Assembly (NCBI GenBank): GCA_015179125.1
Contig: WHVA01000230.1
Coordinates: 1 to 64,000 of the forward strand
Direction: 5' to 3'
DNA: 64,000 nt
Origin: Gautieria morchelliformis
Taxonomy: Eukaryota > Basidiomycota > Agaricomycetes > Gomphales > Gomphaceae
In this document: positions 23,901 through 33,514 of the stretch, piece after piece
Numbering within the stretch: position 1 is the first letter of the stretch
How the letters are laid out: the number at the start of each line of letters is the position of its first letter
Program-made: the position numbers and the translations under genes
The notes under the pieces: generated by a model
What the model was told of the DNA's origin: nothing
Database searches by the model: none
What the model saw: only the letters and a program-made list of their open reading frames with translations

Positions 23901-25166
23901 CTACGGATCATATGCGCCATTGCTGCTAGGAATGACTGGCCTATCCATCAAATGGACGTGGACTATGCATACCTCAATGCTACGTTGCCCGAACCTATTT
24001 ACATGAAGCAGCCGTATGGATATGAGTCAGGAGACAAAGGCGAAGTGCTACTTTTGAAGAAAGCACTCTACGGCCTCAAGCAATCTGGAAGAGAATGGTA
24101 CAAACGTCTAAGTGGTGAATTCCACAAGTTAGGATTCACTACGTCAGCCACAGACGGGGCTGTATTTTATAGACGTGGCGGAAAGGGGCATGTGATCATT
24201 GCAACAGCTGTGGACGACCTTACCATCACAGCTGAGAATCAGTCAGTCCTGGACGAAGTCAAACGAGATCTTGCTCAGGTCTTCAGTATGAAAGATCTAG
24301 GCGAGATTCATTGGCTATTGAATCTCAAAATCGAAAGAGACTGGCAGAAGAAGACCATTGCAATTTCACAACCTGCATACATCGAGAAGATCATCAAAAA
24401 ATTTAATCTCGAGGATGCAAAGACTTATGCTACGCCTCTTGATCCAGCCGTAAAATTATCTAAAGACCAATGTCCTTCTACAGAGAGAGGCAAGAAAGCC
24501 ATGTCGAAGTTTCCATACAGGCAAGCTATAGGATCACTGATGTGGGCGGCTGTAGCCACTCGACCTGACATTGCATTTGCGGTGTCATTACTCTCGCAAT
24601 TCCTCGAAAATCCAGGTGGCACACATTGGAATGCAGTCAAACGTGTCTTCAAATATTTGAAAGGCACGAAGCATTACAAGCTCACACTTGGAAGAAATCA
24701 AGACGGCTTGATGGGATATTCAGATGCGGATTGGGGTTCACAGAGTCATAGGCGTTCGTATTCGGCATACTTATTTCAGATTGATGGAGGCACTGTTTCA
24801 TGGAGTTGCCAGAAACAGTCGATAGTAGCCCTCTCATCAACTGAAGCCGAATTCGTCGCCCTGACCCATGCGGGCAAAGAGGCTCTTTGGATGCGCCATT
24901 TTATTTCTGAAATATTCCAACCACTGAACAGACCCATCCAAGTTTATTCAGACAATCAATCAGCCATTGCCATCACGTATGGCACCCAACAACACACGAG
25001 AACCAAGCATTTCGACATCCGATTATATTTCCTTCGAGATATAATCAAAAATCAACAAGCCAAGCTCGTTTATTTGCCAACCGAACAAATGTTGGCAGAT
25101 ATCCTCACTAAAGGACTTCCTAGTCCTAGAGTGAAGATTCTCAACGAGCAAATCGGAATATATTAA
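20922..25166 (+). CDS. Copia-1 gag-pol polyprotein (1414 aa)
   Basis: One uninterrupted frame. In order: gag (DUF4219/UBN2-like start), a CCHC zinc knuckle CTNCKKPGHAIENC near residue 245, protease with DTGTTSH near 328, integrase with an HHCC finger from about 455 and catalytic D, D, E in IYSDVWGP (about 524), SDRGGEY (about 588) and PESNGVAERLN (about 618), reverse transcriptase with the intact active site AVDDL near 1096, and RNase H with SDADW, STEAEF and SDNQS (about 1267, 1307, 1343). The domain order integrase-RT-RNase H defines Ty1/Copia. All catalytic residues that I can check are present. The start sits six codons into the sequence after the LTR, within the primer-binding site. Confidence 0.95.
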   Translation: MGPVDTSEKLLGVEKLATDGSNWPLWRATLISYFESKNLLKHVEGRVTRPPDPPVMPPGHILTEAEETQMDKAEEKLERYLAREGQAKTQIIVSVSESLALMLQKQKTAKETWDALVNEMTKKPKMVLTSLQRQLRSMRCPEDGDLRDHLDKAQDLYARLNEMGARVSEEEFMDIILASLPPSYEAVMNALTTSLEECGMPLVPDNIIRVLKAQYDRKKTLPQEEQVFIGSSTKKDQKGQKAHVCTNCKKPGHAIENCWAKGGGKEGQGPRQKKKAKDKKKKKGKAKANVAEEESTSEESGDGHLAFTNFDECSNFNLSTSSGVIVILDTGTTSHMTPHKNLLRNYCQFSQPRTIRAANKGTFDAFGSGLLVLSNKVGDRTVEVTLQDTYYAPKIAATLVSIGRCDDAGYDIRLGGQKCTISNAAGKVLMQAPKVNGLYRLDLQSPSAQAHMCLSAMEIHQKMGHISQKSLQHLLNHGMILGIELSSTGDRIVCDACIQAKIARKPLPREPRDRTSKFGDRIYSDVWGPARHLTIDKKSYYVSFIDDYSRESVIYLMANKSEAFSKYKLYEALMLRQRNVHIKALVSDRGGEYMSSEFEQHLAKQGTKHQLTVHDTPESNGVAERLNRTLTERTRAMLLESGLPKILWGYAIQHANYLRNRTHTRALPDKTPYEMIHHEKPNLKDIHAWGTEVYVKVTQGDKLEARAKRARWIGISAQSHGHYVYWPDSHKVSVERNVVFDSEMKKGKVPIISIEESKLPTSREEKKAIPASAPVPGRLVSEEAKIEEIDESAPEEYLEKLQPIQGVDDRPREAEPIRRSERIRQQQVQPAPSGPVTRSQTQRQTGAHMTTLAYEDVEDHKQVLFDQELSSEIDGISSYECAISAFLTDGQNNNKAPDLSQIEPSNADEALNNPIWKKSMDKEYEALIDKGVWERTKPPPGANIVGNKWVYLWKRNPEGKPIVPKSRMVAQGFTQKFGIDYDETYSPVARLSSLRIICAIAARNDWPIHQMDVDYAYLNATLPEPIYMKQPYGYESGDKGEVLLLKKALYGLKQSGREWYKRLSGEFHKLGFTTSATDGAVFYRRGGKGHVIIATAVDDLTITAENQSVLDEVKRDLAQVFSMKDLGEIHWLLNLKIERDWQKKTIAISQPAYIEKIIKKFNLEDAKTYATPLDPAVKLSKDQCPSTERGKKAMSKFPYRQAIGSLMWAAVATRPDIAFAVSLLSQFLENPGGTHWNAVKRVFKYLKGTKHYKLTLGRNQDGLMGYSDADWGSQSHRRSYSAYLFQIDGGTVSWSCQKQSIVALSSTEAEFVALTHAGKEALWMRHFISEIFQPLNRPIQVYSDNQSAIAITYGTQQHTRTKHFDIRLYFLRDIIKNQQAKLVYLPTEQMLADILTKGLPSPRVKILNEQIGIY

Positions 25167-25170
25167 GCTT

Positions 25171-25179
25171 GAGGGGGCG
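25171..25179 (+). promoter_or_regulatory. Copia-1 polypurine tract
   Basis: GAGGGGGCG immediately precedes the 3' LTR and is expected to prime plus-strand synthesis. Confidence 0.8.
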
Positions 25180-25677
25180 TGTTGGGTGCATTTATGCTCC
25201 TGCACCAAAATCAAGCATAATATATCCAATTTGTTGTGTGGCCTTCCAATTTCTTCTCACATTGTTCTTGTATTATGCATCCATTTCTCTGGTTATTTTA
25301 GAAATTTTCCACTCATTCCTTATCTCTCTATTTCATCTTGTTATCCCTACTTTCACAAGCGGCTGCACCCAGCGGAGTCTGAAATGACTTCGACGCGCGA
25401 GCTCTTGGGCGCTAAAGGGCCGGGTAGTAGTACATGCGCAGTGGAACACATTTCCCCCTCTCTCAGTGACCACTAAATTCACTGAGAGAGGCAAGTAAAT
25501 TAGTCTAGTAGTCTTTGCATTTATTGACCTAGAAATCCTCTGTAGTGAATTGATTTCTAGGTAGTGTATAATATATTTACAGTGACCACTAAATTCACTG
25601 AGAGAGTGAATTGATTTCTAGTCTACTCTTTTGAATAACAAGTCCATACCTACTGCCTATAATTCCTGTCCTCCACA
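25180..25677 (+). repeat. Copia-1 3' LTR
   Basis: Same length as the 5' LTR and identical except for one base. Followed by the target duplication CACGC. Confidence 0.95.
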
Positions 25678-25682
25678 CACGC

Positions 25683-25960
25683 TATGTTTGGGCACATGCT
25701 ACAAACCAGGGACATGCTACACACAGAATACTTGAGGGACATGTTATGCATGTGGGACATGCCATGCACACTGTACTGCATGTGGGACACACTACATATG
25801 GAGACATGCTACATGTGGAGACACACTACGCACACTATGCTTTGGGACACACTACGTGTGGGGACATGCCACATGTGAGGATGCAATACGTGTGAGGACA
25901 GATAAAGTGTGATGACACACTACAGGCAAGGACACACTACATGTGAGGTAGGGGACATGA
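25683..25960 (+). repeat. Minisatellite, right part (H2)
   Basis: GGGACATGCTACAnnn-type units continue the array that was split by Copia-1, grading into more diverged copies. Confidence 0.7.
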
Positions 25961-27201
25961 GACAAGGGAGAAATGTGTAGAGTCATTACCTGTTATGTAT
26001 CAGGTTTGGATCTAAAAGGACTGCAGCTCCAACTTATATGTTGCACCCCCAACTATCATCCTAAGTATTTTGGAGATCTGAGATTGGAAGTTGGAAGAGG
26101 TTGAGTATTGTAACTGAAGTAGTAAGGGTTCAAGAATTGAGTTAAGTTGGATATGAGAAATCAAGTTGGAAGACGGAGGTCAGAGAGACAGAGGCCTTGC
26201 AGGTCTAAGAACCGGAGACAGTGCAAAGGGAGTGACATATCAAAGTCGATTATCTGATTGCTGAACAGAGGCACACATGACTGGGTTTTATACAAAGAGC
26301 TGAGACAACATGTCAGAAGGTAGAGGTAAGCAATTCCAGTGCAAGTAACTAGAATAAAAGTACCTAATGCGAAACAAGAGGAACTACAAGGGGGTGCAGT
26401 GTAGAACTAAGAACAATAGGCAAAAGACCAAGGGTCTAATTGGTAGCGGAACAAATGGAACTCCTGACGCTCTGGACTTGCTGTGCTGAGGGTCAAGTAT
26501 GGAATGCTGGTGAAAAGAGTCATTAGGGGAAATATGTGAAGAACAAGGGGATCACAAGGTTGAAGTGCAGACATTGTGGAATAGAGTCAGAGGTGCGGGG
26601 GTACCGGAGTTGGTTGAGCATGGTCATAACATTACCTACCTTGATGTGTTATTTAGAGTTACTTTCAATCAATAAGAAGAGTTTTACTTATCTGAATGAA
26701 ATTTTCTTATCCGAATGTGTTTGACTTATCCCAAGTTTGATTCACCCAATGCGTTTGACCCTACCAATGCATTTGACTTGCACCCCCATGCAAAGTGTGG
26801 GTACCCACCTAGGGAATTGATAGCGGAACAAATGGAACTCCTGATGCTCCGGAATTGCTATGTTAAGGGTTAAGTAAGGAAGGCTGGTGAATAGAGTCAT
26901 AAGGGGAAGTATGTGAATAGGAAAGAACAAGGAGATCAAAAGGTCAAAGTGTGGACATTGCGGAATAGAGTCAGAGGAGGTGCAGAGGTACCAGAGTTGG
27001 TCAAGCAGCATGGTCATAACATTACCTACCTCAATGTGTTACTTAGAGCTACTTTTAATCAATAAGATGCATTTTACTTATCTGAATGTGTTTGACTTAT
27101 CCCAAGTTTGATTTACCCAAGGTGTTTGACTTTGCTGATGTGTTTGACCTTACCGAGGCGTTTGACTTGCACCCCCGCGCGAAGCACGGGTACCCACCTA
27201 G
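25961..27201 (+). other. H2 3' portion with duplicated terminus
   Basis: No coding frame. About 26440-26812 and 26813-27201 are two tandem copies of the same 3' segment (AGCGGAACAAATGGAACTCCTGA ... ACCCACCTAG). The inner terminus is a decayed hairpin with an intact CTAG (26809-26812). Related sequence ends H3 at 30215-30592. Confidence 0.7.
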
Positions 27202-27489
27202 TCCTATAGGTGAAAGCGGCTCGGTGGGTTGTGGGCGCACCGCTGACAAATAATATTACGTAAAAATTATGTCAGCGGCGAGCGGCGCAGCCGCGAGCAC
27301 CAACGCTGCGCAGCGGTCACGTGACCGGCAGACCGGCGTGAACCTGGAGCGCGAGCGGCGCAGCCGCGAGCCCCTGGCGGTTCATGCCGATCTGCGGGCT
27401 CCAGCGCTCAACCCTGCGCTGGCAACGAATGCCACGCAGTGGTCACGTGACGCGTTCGCGTGTGGTCCGTGCACGACACGCGCGCGCGG

Positions 27490-27495
27490 TATAAA
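27490..27495 (+). promoter_or_regulatory. TATA box of H3
   Basis: TATAAA in the same context as in H2 (GGCCGAACGGTAAGGA follows). Confidence 0.5.
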
Positions 27496-27829
27496 GGCCG
27501 AACGGTAAGGAGGGAATGCCAGGAACCTGCCCAACCGGCGATTCCTCTGTCTGCTGCCTGCTATGTGCTCTGTCTGCTCTGTGCTGTCTGCTCTCTGCTC
27601 TGTCTGCGCTGTCTGCTGTCTGCTGCGCTGTGTCTGCTGTCTGCTGCGCTCTCTGGTGGCTCCTCCTTTAGCTGGCTGGCTGTCTATGGCTTTGGTTGGC
27701 TGGCTATCTATTGGTAAATAATATATCTTTTTTAATGCATTCCAATGTAGTTTATTTGATTTGTGTTTGTAATTTTATTGGTTCTTTTTTTTGCATCATA
27801 GTATTGTCACATGTGCATTATATTTTGGT

Positions 27830-28480
27830 GATTTTTTTTGAAAATAGATTTAAATAACATCTAAGGACTGCTGAAAAAAATGTATTTTAATATCAATATT
27901 TTTCAGGTTTTTTTCGAAAATAGACATCAATAAGTTCCCTCTAAAATTAATGAGATTCTGCTTTTAAATGTGGTTTGTTTTATTGTTTTATTTACTGTAA
28001 AGCTGCTTACCAGCCACTCCTCTCTGGCTATACTGGTGGCTGGCTTACTATGGCTTTGGCTGGGCTCTGGGTTTCTCTGTCAGTCTCTGGGCTTCTTTGG
28101 CTTTGGCTGGGCATTAATAACAGCTTCTGCTTCAATGTACTGTACTTTTTGACATTTTTTCGCAAATAGATGTCAATAGATTATCCTGAATTTGTGAAAA
28201 TTGACAACAGCTCCAGGTTAAATGTGCAGTGCATTTTTTTGACATTTTTCGAAAAATAGATAATCCTAACTTTGCTAAAATTAATAACAGATTCAGCTTA
28301 CATGTACTGGACATTTTTTCGAAAAATAGATGATCCTGACTTTGCTAAAATTAATGACAGCAGCTGCTTAAATATGGTTTCCTTGACTATTTTATTTATG
28401 TCTGTATATGTCACAAAATAGATATTGATACATGTCCCTGAGTTTGCTAAAAGTTAATAAGTAGTAACAGCCTCTGCTTG
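27830..28480 (+). repeat. AT-rich tandem repeat, unit about 80 bp (H3)
   Basis: Closely similar to the block at 19100-19780 in H2, with the same order of units. Confidence 0.75.
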
Positions 28481-28499
28481 CTTCACTTTGACGCCCTTG

Positions 28500-29690
28500 G
28501 GGATATGCTACACATACCATTGGGACATGCTATGCATGCTATACTTGAGGGGCGTGCTACACACACTATGCATGGGGACACACATGTTATGCATGGAGAC
28601 ATGCATGTTATGCGTGGGGACATGCATGCTATGCATGGAGACATGCATGTTATGTGTGGGGACACTCACGCTATGCTTGGGGATACGCACACTATGCGTG
28701 GAGACATGCATGCTATGCATGGAGACACACATGTTATGCGTGGGGACTCTCACGCTATGCTTGGGGATACGCACACTATGCTTGGAGACACGCATGTGAT
28801 GCGTGGGGACATGCACCCTATGCTTGGGGACACGCATGTGACATGTGGGGACACACTATTCTTGGGGACAGACAGGCTATGCATGGGGACACACACACTA
28901 TGAGTGGGGACACACGATGCTTGGGGACAGACACACTATGCTTGGGGGACACGATACAAACAAGAGACACGTTGCACACACTATGCGTGGGGAACACACT
29001 ACAAACAGGGACATTCTACACATGCTATACTTCGGGGACATGTTATGCCTGGGGACACGCACACTATGCTTGGGGACACGCACACTATGCATGGGGACAC
29101 ACACACTATGCATGGGGACACGCACACTATGCATGGGGACATGCACGCTATGCATGGGGACACACCCTATGTGTGAGGATATGCATGCTACACATACTAT
29201 GCATGGGGACATACACACTATGCTTGGGGACAGACACTATGCTTGGGGGACACGGTACAAACAAGGGACACACTACACACACTATGCATGGGGAACACAC
29301 TACAAGACGGGACATTCTACACATGCTATACCAGGGGGACACGCTACAAACAAAGGACATGCTATGCACAGTATACCTGGGGACATGTTATGCATGGGGG
29401 ACACACTTTGCACACTCTACTTGAGGGAGATGCTACACACACTATGTATAGGGACATGCTACACATGTGGACACACTATGCATGGTGGACACACATGCTA
29501 TAATTTAGGGACATGCTACGTTTGGGGACATGCTACAAACCAGGGACACACTACACACACAATACATGAGGGACATGCTACACACACTGTACCTGGGGAC
29601 ATGCTGCATGTGGGGAGACACTATGCATGGAGGACATGCTATGCACACTATACTTGGGGACACACAGACATGTGTAGAGACATTACCTAC
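28500..29690 (+). repeat. 21-bp minisatellite (H3)
   Basis: About 1.2 kb of ACTATGCWTGGGGACAYRCAC units, the longest array in the window, with spacing variants that read CTACAAACAAGGGACA. Long frames on both strands are a by-product of the unit length. Confidence 0.85.
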
Positions 29691-30778
29691 CTTGATGTGT
29701 TACTTAGAGCTACTTTCAATTGCAATCAGATGAGTTTTACTTACTGGAATGTGTTTTACTTATCCCAAGTTTGATTTACCCAATGTGTTTGACCTTGCTG
29801 ATGCATTTGACCTTGCCAAGGCGTTTGACCTACACCCCGGTGTGAAGCATGGGTATCCACCTCGAGGTAAGGGTTCAAGAATCGAGTTAAGTTGGATATC
29901 AGAAATTGAGTTGGAAGGCAGAGGTCAGAGAGACAGAGGCCTTGCAAGTACTTGCTGTGGTAAGAACAGGAAACAGTGCAAAGGGAGTCACATATCAAAG
30001 TCAATTATCTGATTGCAGAACAGAGGCACACATGACTGGGTTTTATACAAAGAGCTGAGACAACATGTCAGAAGGTAGAGGTAAGCAATTCCGGTGCAAG
30101 CAAAGTAACTAGGATAAATGGAGTAAGTAACTAATACGGAACAAGAGGAACTACAAGGGTGTGCCGGGTAGAACTAAGAACAATCAATAGGCAAAAGAAC
30201 AAGGGGAATGTGGGTCTAATTGATAGTGGAACAAATGGATCTCCTGATGCTCTGGACTTGCTATGCTAAGGGTCAAGTAGGGAAGGCCGGTGAATAGAGT
30301 CAAAAGGGGAAGTATGTGAATAGTAAAGAACAAGGGGATCAAAAGGTCAAAGTGTGGATGTTGCAGAAGAGGAGGCATGGAGGTATCAGAGTTGGTCGAG
30401 CAGCATGGTCATAACATTACCTACCTTCAATCAATAAGATGTGTTTTACTTATCTGAATGAAATTTTCTTATCTGAATGTGTTTGACTTATCCCAAGTTT
30501 GATTTACCCAAGGTGTTTGACCTTGCTGATGCATTTGACCTTACTGAGGCGTTTGACTTGCACCCCCGCGCGAAGCGCGGGTATCCACCTAGTCTAAGAG
30601 TTAAACGTGCTCAGTGGGTTGTGGGCGCTGCTGACCAATGCTTGGTCATCAGTTTGTCAGCGGAGCGCGCGAGCGGCGCAGCCGCGAGCTATAAACGCTG
30701 CGCAGCAGCGTTCCAGGTCACGTGACCGGTTCGCGACCATACGCGAGTGGTCCGTGCACGACCCTTCGCTTGGTATGG

Positions 30779-30784
30779 TATAAA
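30779..30784 (+). promoter_or_regulatory. TATA box of H4
   Basis: TATAAA after CGTGCACGAC, matching the spacing seen in H2 and H3, although the downstream sequence differs. Confidence 0.45.
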
Positions 30785-30959
30785 GAGAGCGATGCTGCAG
30801 AACCACACTCCCCACTGGTGTCCTCCTGTGTTCTGGCTGTGGTGGGCTTACTACTGCTTTGGCTGGGGTCTTGGTGTCTTTCTGTGTGTCTCTGGGTGTC
30901 TTTCTGTGTGTCTCTGGGTGTCTCTGAGCTTCTTTGGCTGTGAATTGACACCAGCTTCT

Positions 30960-31545
30960 GCTTCAATGTCCTGGATATTTTTTGATATTTTTTCGCAAAT
31001 TGCTATCAATACACCTAACTTGCTAACCTTAATAATAGCCAACTTAAATATCCTGTACATTTTTTTGATATTTTTTCGCAGATAGAAATCAATAAATCTA
31101 ACTTGCTAACCTTAATAATAGTCAACTTAAATATCCTGTACATTTTTTTGATATTTTTTCGCAAATAGACATCAATAAATCTAACTTAGCCAACTTAAAT
31201 ATTCTGTACATTGTTTTGACATTTTTTTGCAAATGGATATCAATAAATTATCCTGACTTTGCTAAAGTTAGTAACAACTTCTGTTTTAATGTAGTGTGTT
31301 TTTTTTTATCTTTTTTTGAAAAAAAAAATATATATATATATATATATAGATATCAATGAATTATCCTGACTTTGCTAAAATTAATAACACCTTCAGCTTA
31401 AATGTACTGTACATTTTTTTGACATTTTTTCAAAAGGTTGATATCAATAAATTATTCTGACTTTGCTAAAATTAATAAGAACAGCTGCTGAAATGTGGTT
31501 TCTTTTGCTATTTTATATATGTCACAAAATAGATACTGATACATG
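30960..31545 (+). repeat. AT-rich tandem repeat, unit about 83 bp (H4)
   Basis: GATATTTTTTCGCAAAT starts units at 30984, 31067 and 31150 (83-bp period); later units diverge. A (TA)n run lies at about 31329-31349. Confidence 0.75.
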
Positions 31546-31549
31546 TCCC

Positions 31550-32225
31550 TGATATGTGTGAGGACACGTTACGTGTGAGGACATGCTACCTGTGAGGACA
31601 GGCTACCTGTGAGGACACGCTACCTGTGAGGACACGCTACCTGTGAGGACACGTTACATTTGGGGACATGCTACCTGTGAGGACACACTACCTGTGAGGA
31701 CACGTTACATGGGGGGACATGCTACCTGTGAGGACAGGTTACGTGTGGGGACACACTACCTGTGAGGACATGTTACATGTGAGGACACATTATGTGTGGG
31801 GACACGCTGCCTGTGAGGATGCGTTACGTCTGAGGACAGGCTACCTGTGAGGACACGTTATGTGTGGGGACACGTTACCTGTCAGGACATGCTACCTGTG
31901 AGGACACGCTACCTGTGAGGACGTGTTACATGTGAGCCAGTGGGGACACGCTACCGGTGGGGACACGCTACCTGTGGGGACACGCTACCTGTGGGGACAC
32001 GCTACCTGTGGGGACACACTACCTGTGGGGACACGTTACATGTGGGGACACAATACGTGTGGGGACACATTACGTGTGGGGACATGCTACCTGTGAGGAC
32101 ATGCTACCTGTGGGGACACGCTACCAGTGGGGACACGCTACCTGTGAGGACACGTTACATGTGGGGACACACTACCTGTGAGGACATGCTACCTGTGAGG
32201 ACACGTTATGTGTGAGGACATGCTA
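31550..32225 (+). repeat. 17-bp minisatellite (H4)
   Basis: About 40 units of CTACCTGTGAGGACACG and the variant with GTGGGGACACG. It takes the place that the 21-bp array holds in H2 and H3 and shares the GGGGACACG core. Confidence 0.9.
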
Positions 32226-32227
32226 TC

Positions 32228-32558
32228 CAACTGCACTTTGGGTCTTCCCCCATTTCTGATTTTGGTATTGTTTCTGGTTCTGTGAGAGTGCCACCGGAGG
32301 ATCAGCTGGCATATCGATATAACCACATTGTCAAAATTCAGGATCCCCAAGATCACTATTGGATCTATTTCACAATGCACAAGCTTTGAAACCTGTGGAT
32401 TATGACAATAGGCGCAATCTTATAATCTCTGATGATTCAGTCAAGACTATTACCACTTTCATGTCTAGAGTCGCTGGGAGGCCCATCCCAGAGGTCGAGA
32501 GAGAGCTCTGCATGTTCGGCTGTTCCATGGGTGCATACATGATTCATGATACTATATG
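32228..32558 (+). other. Possible captured gene fragment in H4
   Basis: Unlike the rest of H4 this is not repetitive. One frame reads PPEDQLAYRYNHIVKIQDPQDHYW and, after a frame change near 32355, another reads VDYDNRRNLIISDDSVK and ends at TGA 32557-32559. The composition looks protein-coding. I do not recognise the family. Helitrons are known to capture gene pieces, which is the likeliest explanation. Confidence 0.35.
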
Positions 32559-32896
32559 AGCAGGGATATATTTTGCATGATCCTATTTACCCCAATGCAC
32601 TTGACCTTACCGATTCACTTGACCTTACTGATGCATTTGACCTTACCAAGGCATTTGACCTACACCCCCGCGCGAAGCGCGGGTACCCACCTAGTTAGTT
32701 GTATAGAAAGTCCGTTAGCCAACCCCAACCATTGGCTATCTGACAAATTTAATATAATCAATTGTGACATGAAATGCCGGTTGATGTGAGTAAATACATA
32801 TTGTTTTACTGAAACAGGTTCACAAACAAGGTCTTTTGCTTGCTCGAAAAACATACATGCCCAAGATTTCACCTTTCGTTCCTCAAAATAAAAGGG

Positions 32897-32957
32897 CACG
32901 TGGCTCGCAACATCACGTGCCTCATCCCCGCACGTGAGAGTCCGCCATGTGCACGTG
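32897..32957. promoter_or_regulatory. Cluster of four CACGTG motifs
   Basis: CACGTG at 32897, 32914, 32931 and 32952, spaced 17, 17 and 21 bp. This palindrome is the core site of bHLH factors in fungi (for example the Cbf1 type). No gene can be assigned to it. Confidence 0.4.
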
Positions 32958-33040
32958 ACACATTACAAACACGCTTGCGTTCATTGTTGCTTCTAACTCA
33001 AGGAGCTTTACATCTTGCCGAAGACTCTCGACGCTATTGA

Positions 33041-33510
33041 CAGACGACCTGAGGTACGTTGCCGGGGGGTACCACACCATGTGTGTGCTCGCACGCTGAC
33101 CTACGTATGTAAGGGATGCAGTACCCCCAGCAGACAATCGCCCCGGGGATACGCGGTTGGGGACGCATCTGGAGTCATCGAGCGTGAGCCTGCTGGACGT
33201 GGACCCACCCTCGTGCGTGCCTGGCACTGTGCTCGCTGACCCTGACACACACCTGCGTGCTCTGCTAAGGGACGGCGGCTGGGTGGTCCCTGGTGTCACC
33301 CGCGGACTGGCGGCAGCAGGATGAGGGGCTTGATCGATGGGGAGGGGGCCGGGGTGGAGAGGGGATGGGGACGGCGGGTGCAGCATGCGTGTGTGGCGCA
33401 TGACTGACAGGCGTGGCCACAGGCGCGGGAGTGCGGAGCAGTGGGGGGTGGTGTGGAAGCGTGCGCGGACGTGGCTACCACCGGAAGTGGTCGAGGCGGC
33501 GGATGCTGGC
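33041..33510. other. GC-rich, no gene recognised
   Basis: Several overlapping frames but none with family resemblance. Confidence 0.4.
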
Positions 33511-33514
33511 AGGC

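Larger units (their letters stand above)
20419..25677 (+). mobile_element. Copia-1: complete LTR retrotransposon
   Basis: Two 498-bp LTRs (20419-20916 and 25180-25677) start TG and end CA, and the element is flanked by the 5-bp duplication CACGC (20414-20418 and 25678-25682). The LTRs differ at one position that I could find (C at 20539, A at 25300). The primer-binding site and polypurine tract are in place and the single gag-pol frame is open. This is a recent insertion into the H2 minisatellite and is probably still competent. Confidence 0.95.
18427..27201 (+). mobile_element. Helitron H2, non-autonomous, with nested Copia
   Basis: Begins directly after the CTAG of H1 with TTACACTATATGAAAGC and ends with the hairpin and CTAG at 27201. 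It contains GC motifs, a TATA box, a CT-rich repeat, an AT-rich tandem repeat and a minisatellite that is split by Copia-1. There is no Rep-helicase. A second internal CTAG terminus at 26809-26812 shows that the 3' 390 bp is duplicated in tandem. Confidence 0.8.
27202..30592 (+). mobile_element. Helitron H3, non-autonomous
   Basis: Starts TCCTATAGGTGAAAGCGGCT immediately after the CTAG of H2 and ends with the hairpin and CTAG at 30589-30592. Layout matches H2: GC motifs, TATA box, CT repeat, AT-rich tandem repeat (27830-28480), 21-bp minisatellite (28500-29690) and 3' segment. A decayed inner terminus (CCACCTCGAG) lies near 29857. No transposase gene. Confidence 0.85.
30593..32694 (+). mobile_element. 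Helitron H4, non-autonomous
   Basis: Starts TCTAAGAGTTAAACGTGCTC directly after the CTAG of H3 and ends in the hairpin and CTAG at 32691-32694, followed by T. It has one GC motif, a TATA box at 30779-30784, the AT-rich repeat, a 17-bp minisatellite and a short captured-looking sequence. Confidence 0.85.

Noticed and set aside
28654..29774. Long overlapping frames of 256 and 309 codons
   Set aside because: Same 21-bp array effect; no non-repeat domain or conserved start.
31550..32225. CRISPR-like appearance of the 17-bp array
   Set aside because: No unique spacers between units, a eukaryotic context and no cas genes; it is a minisatellite.
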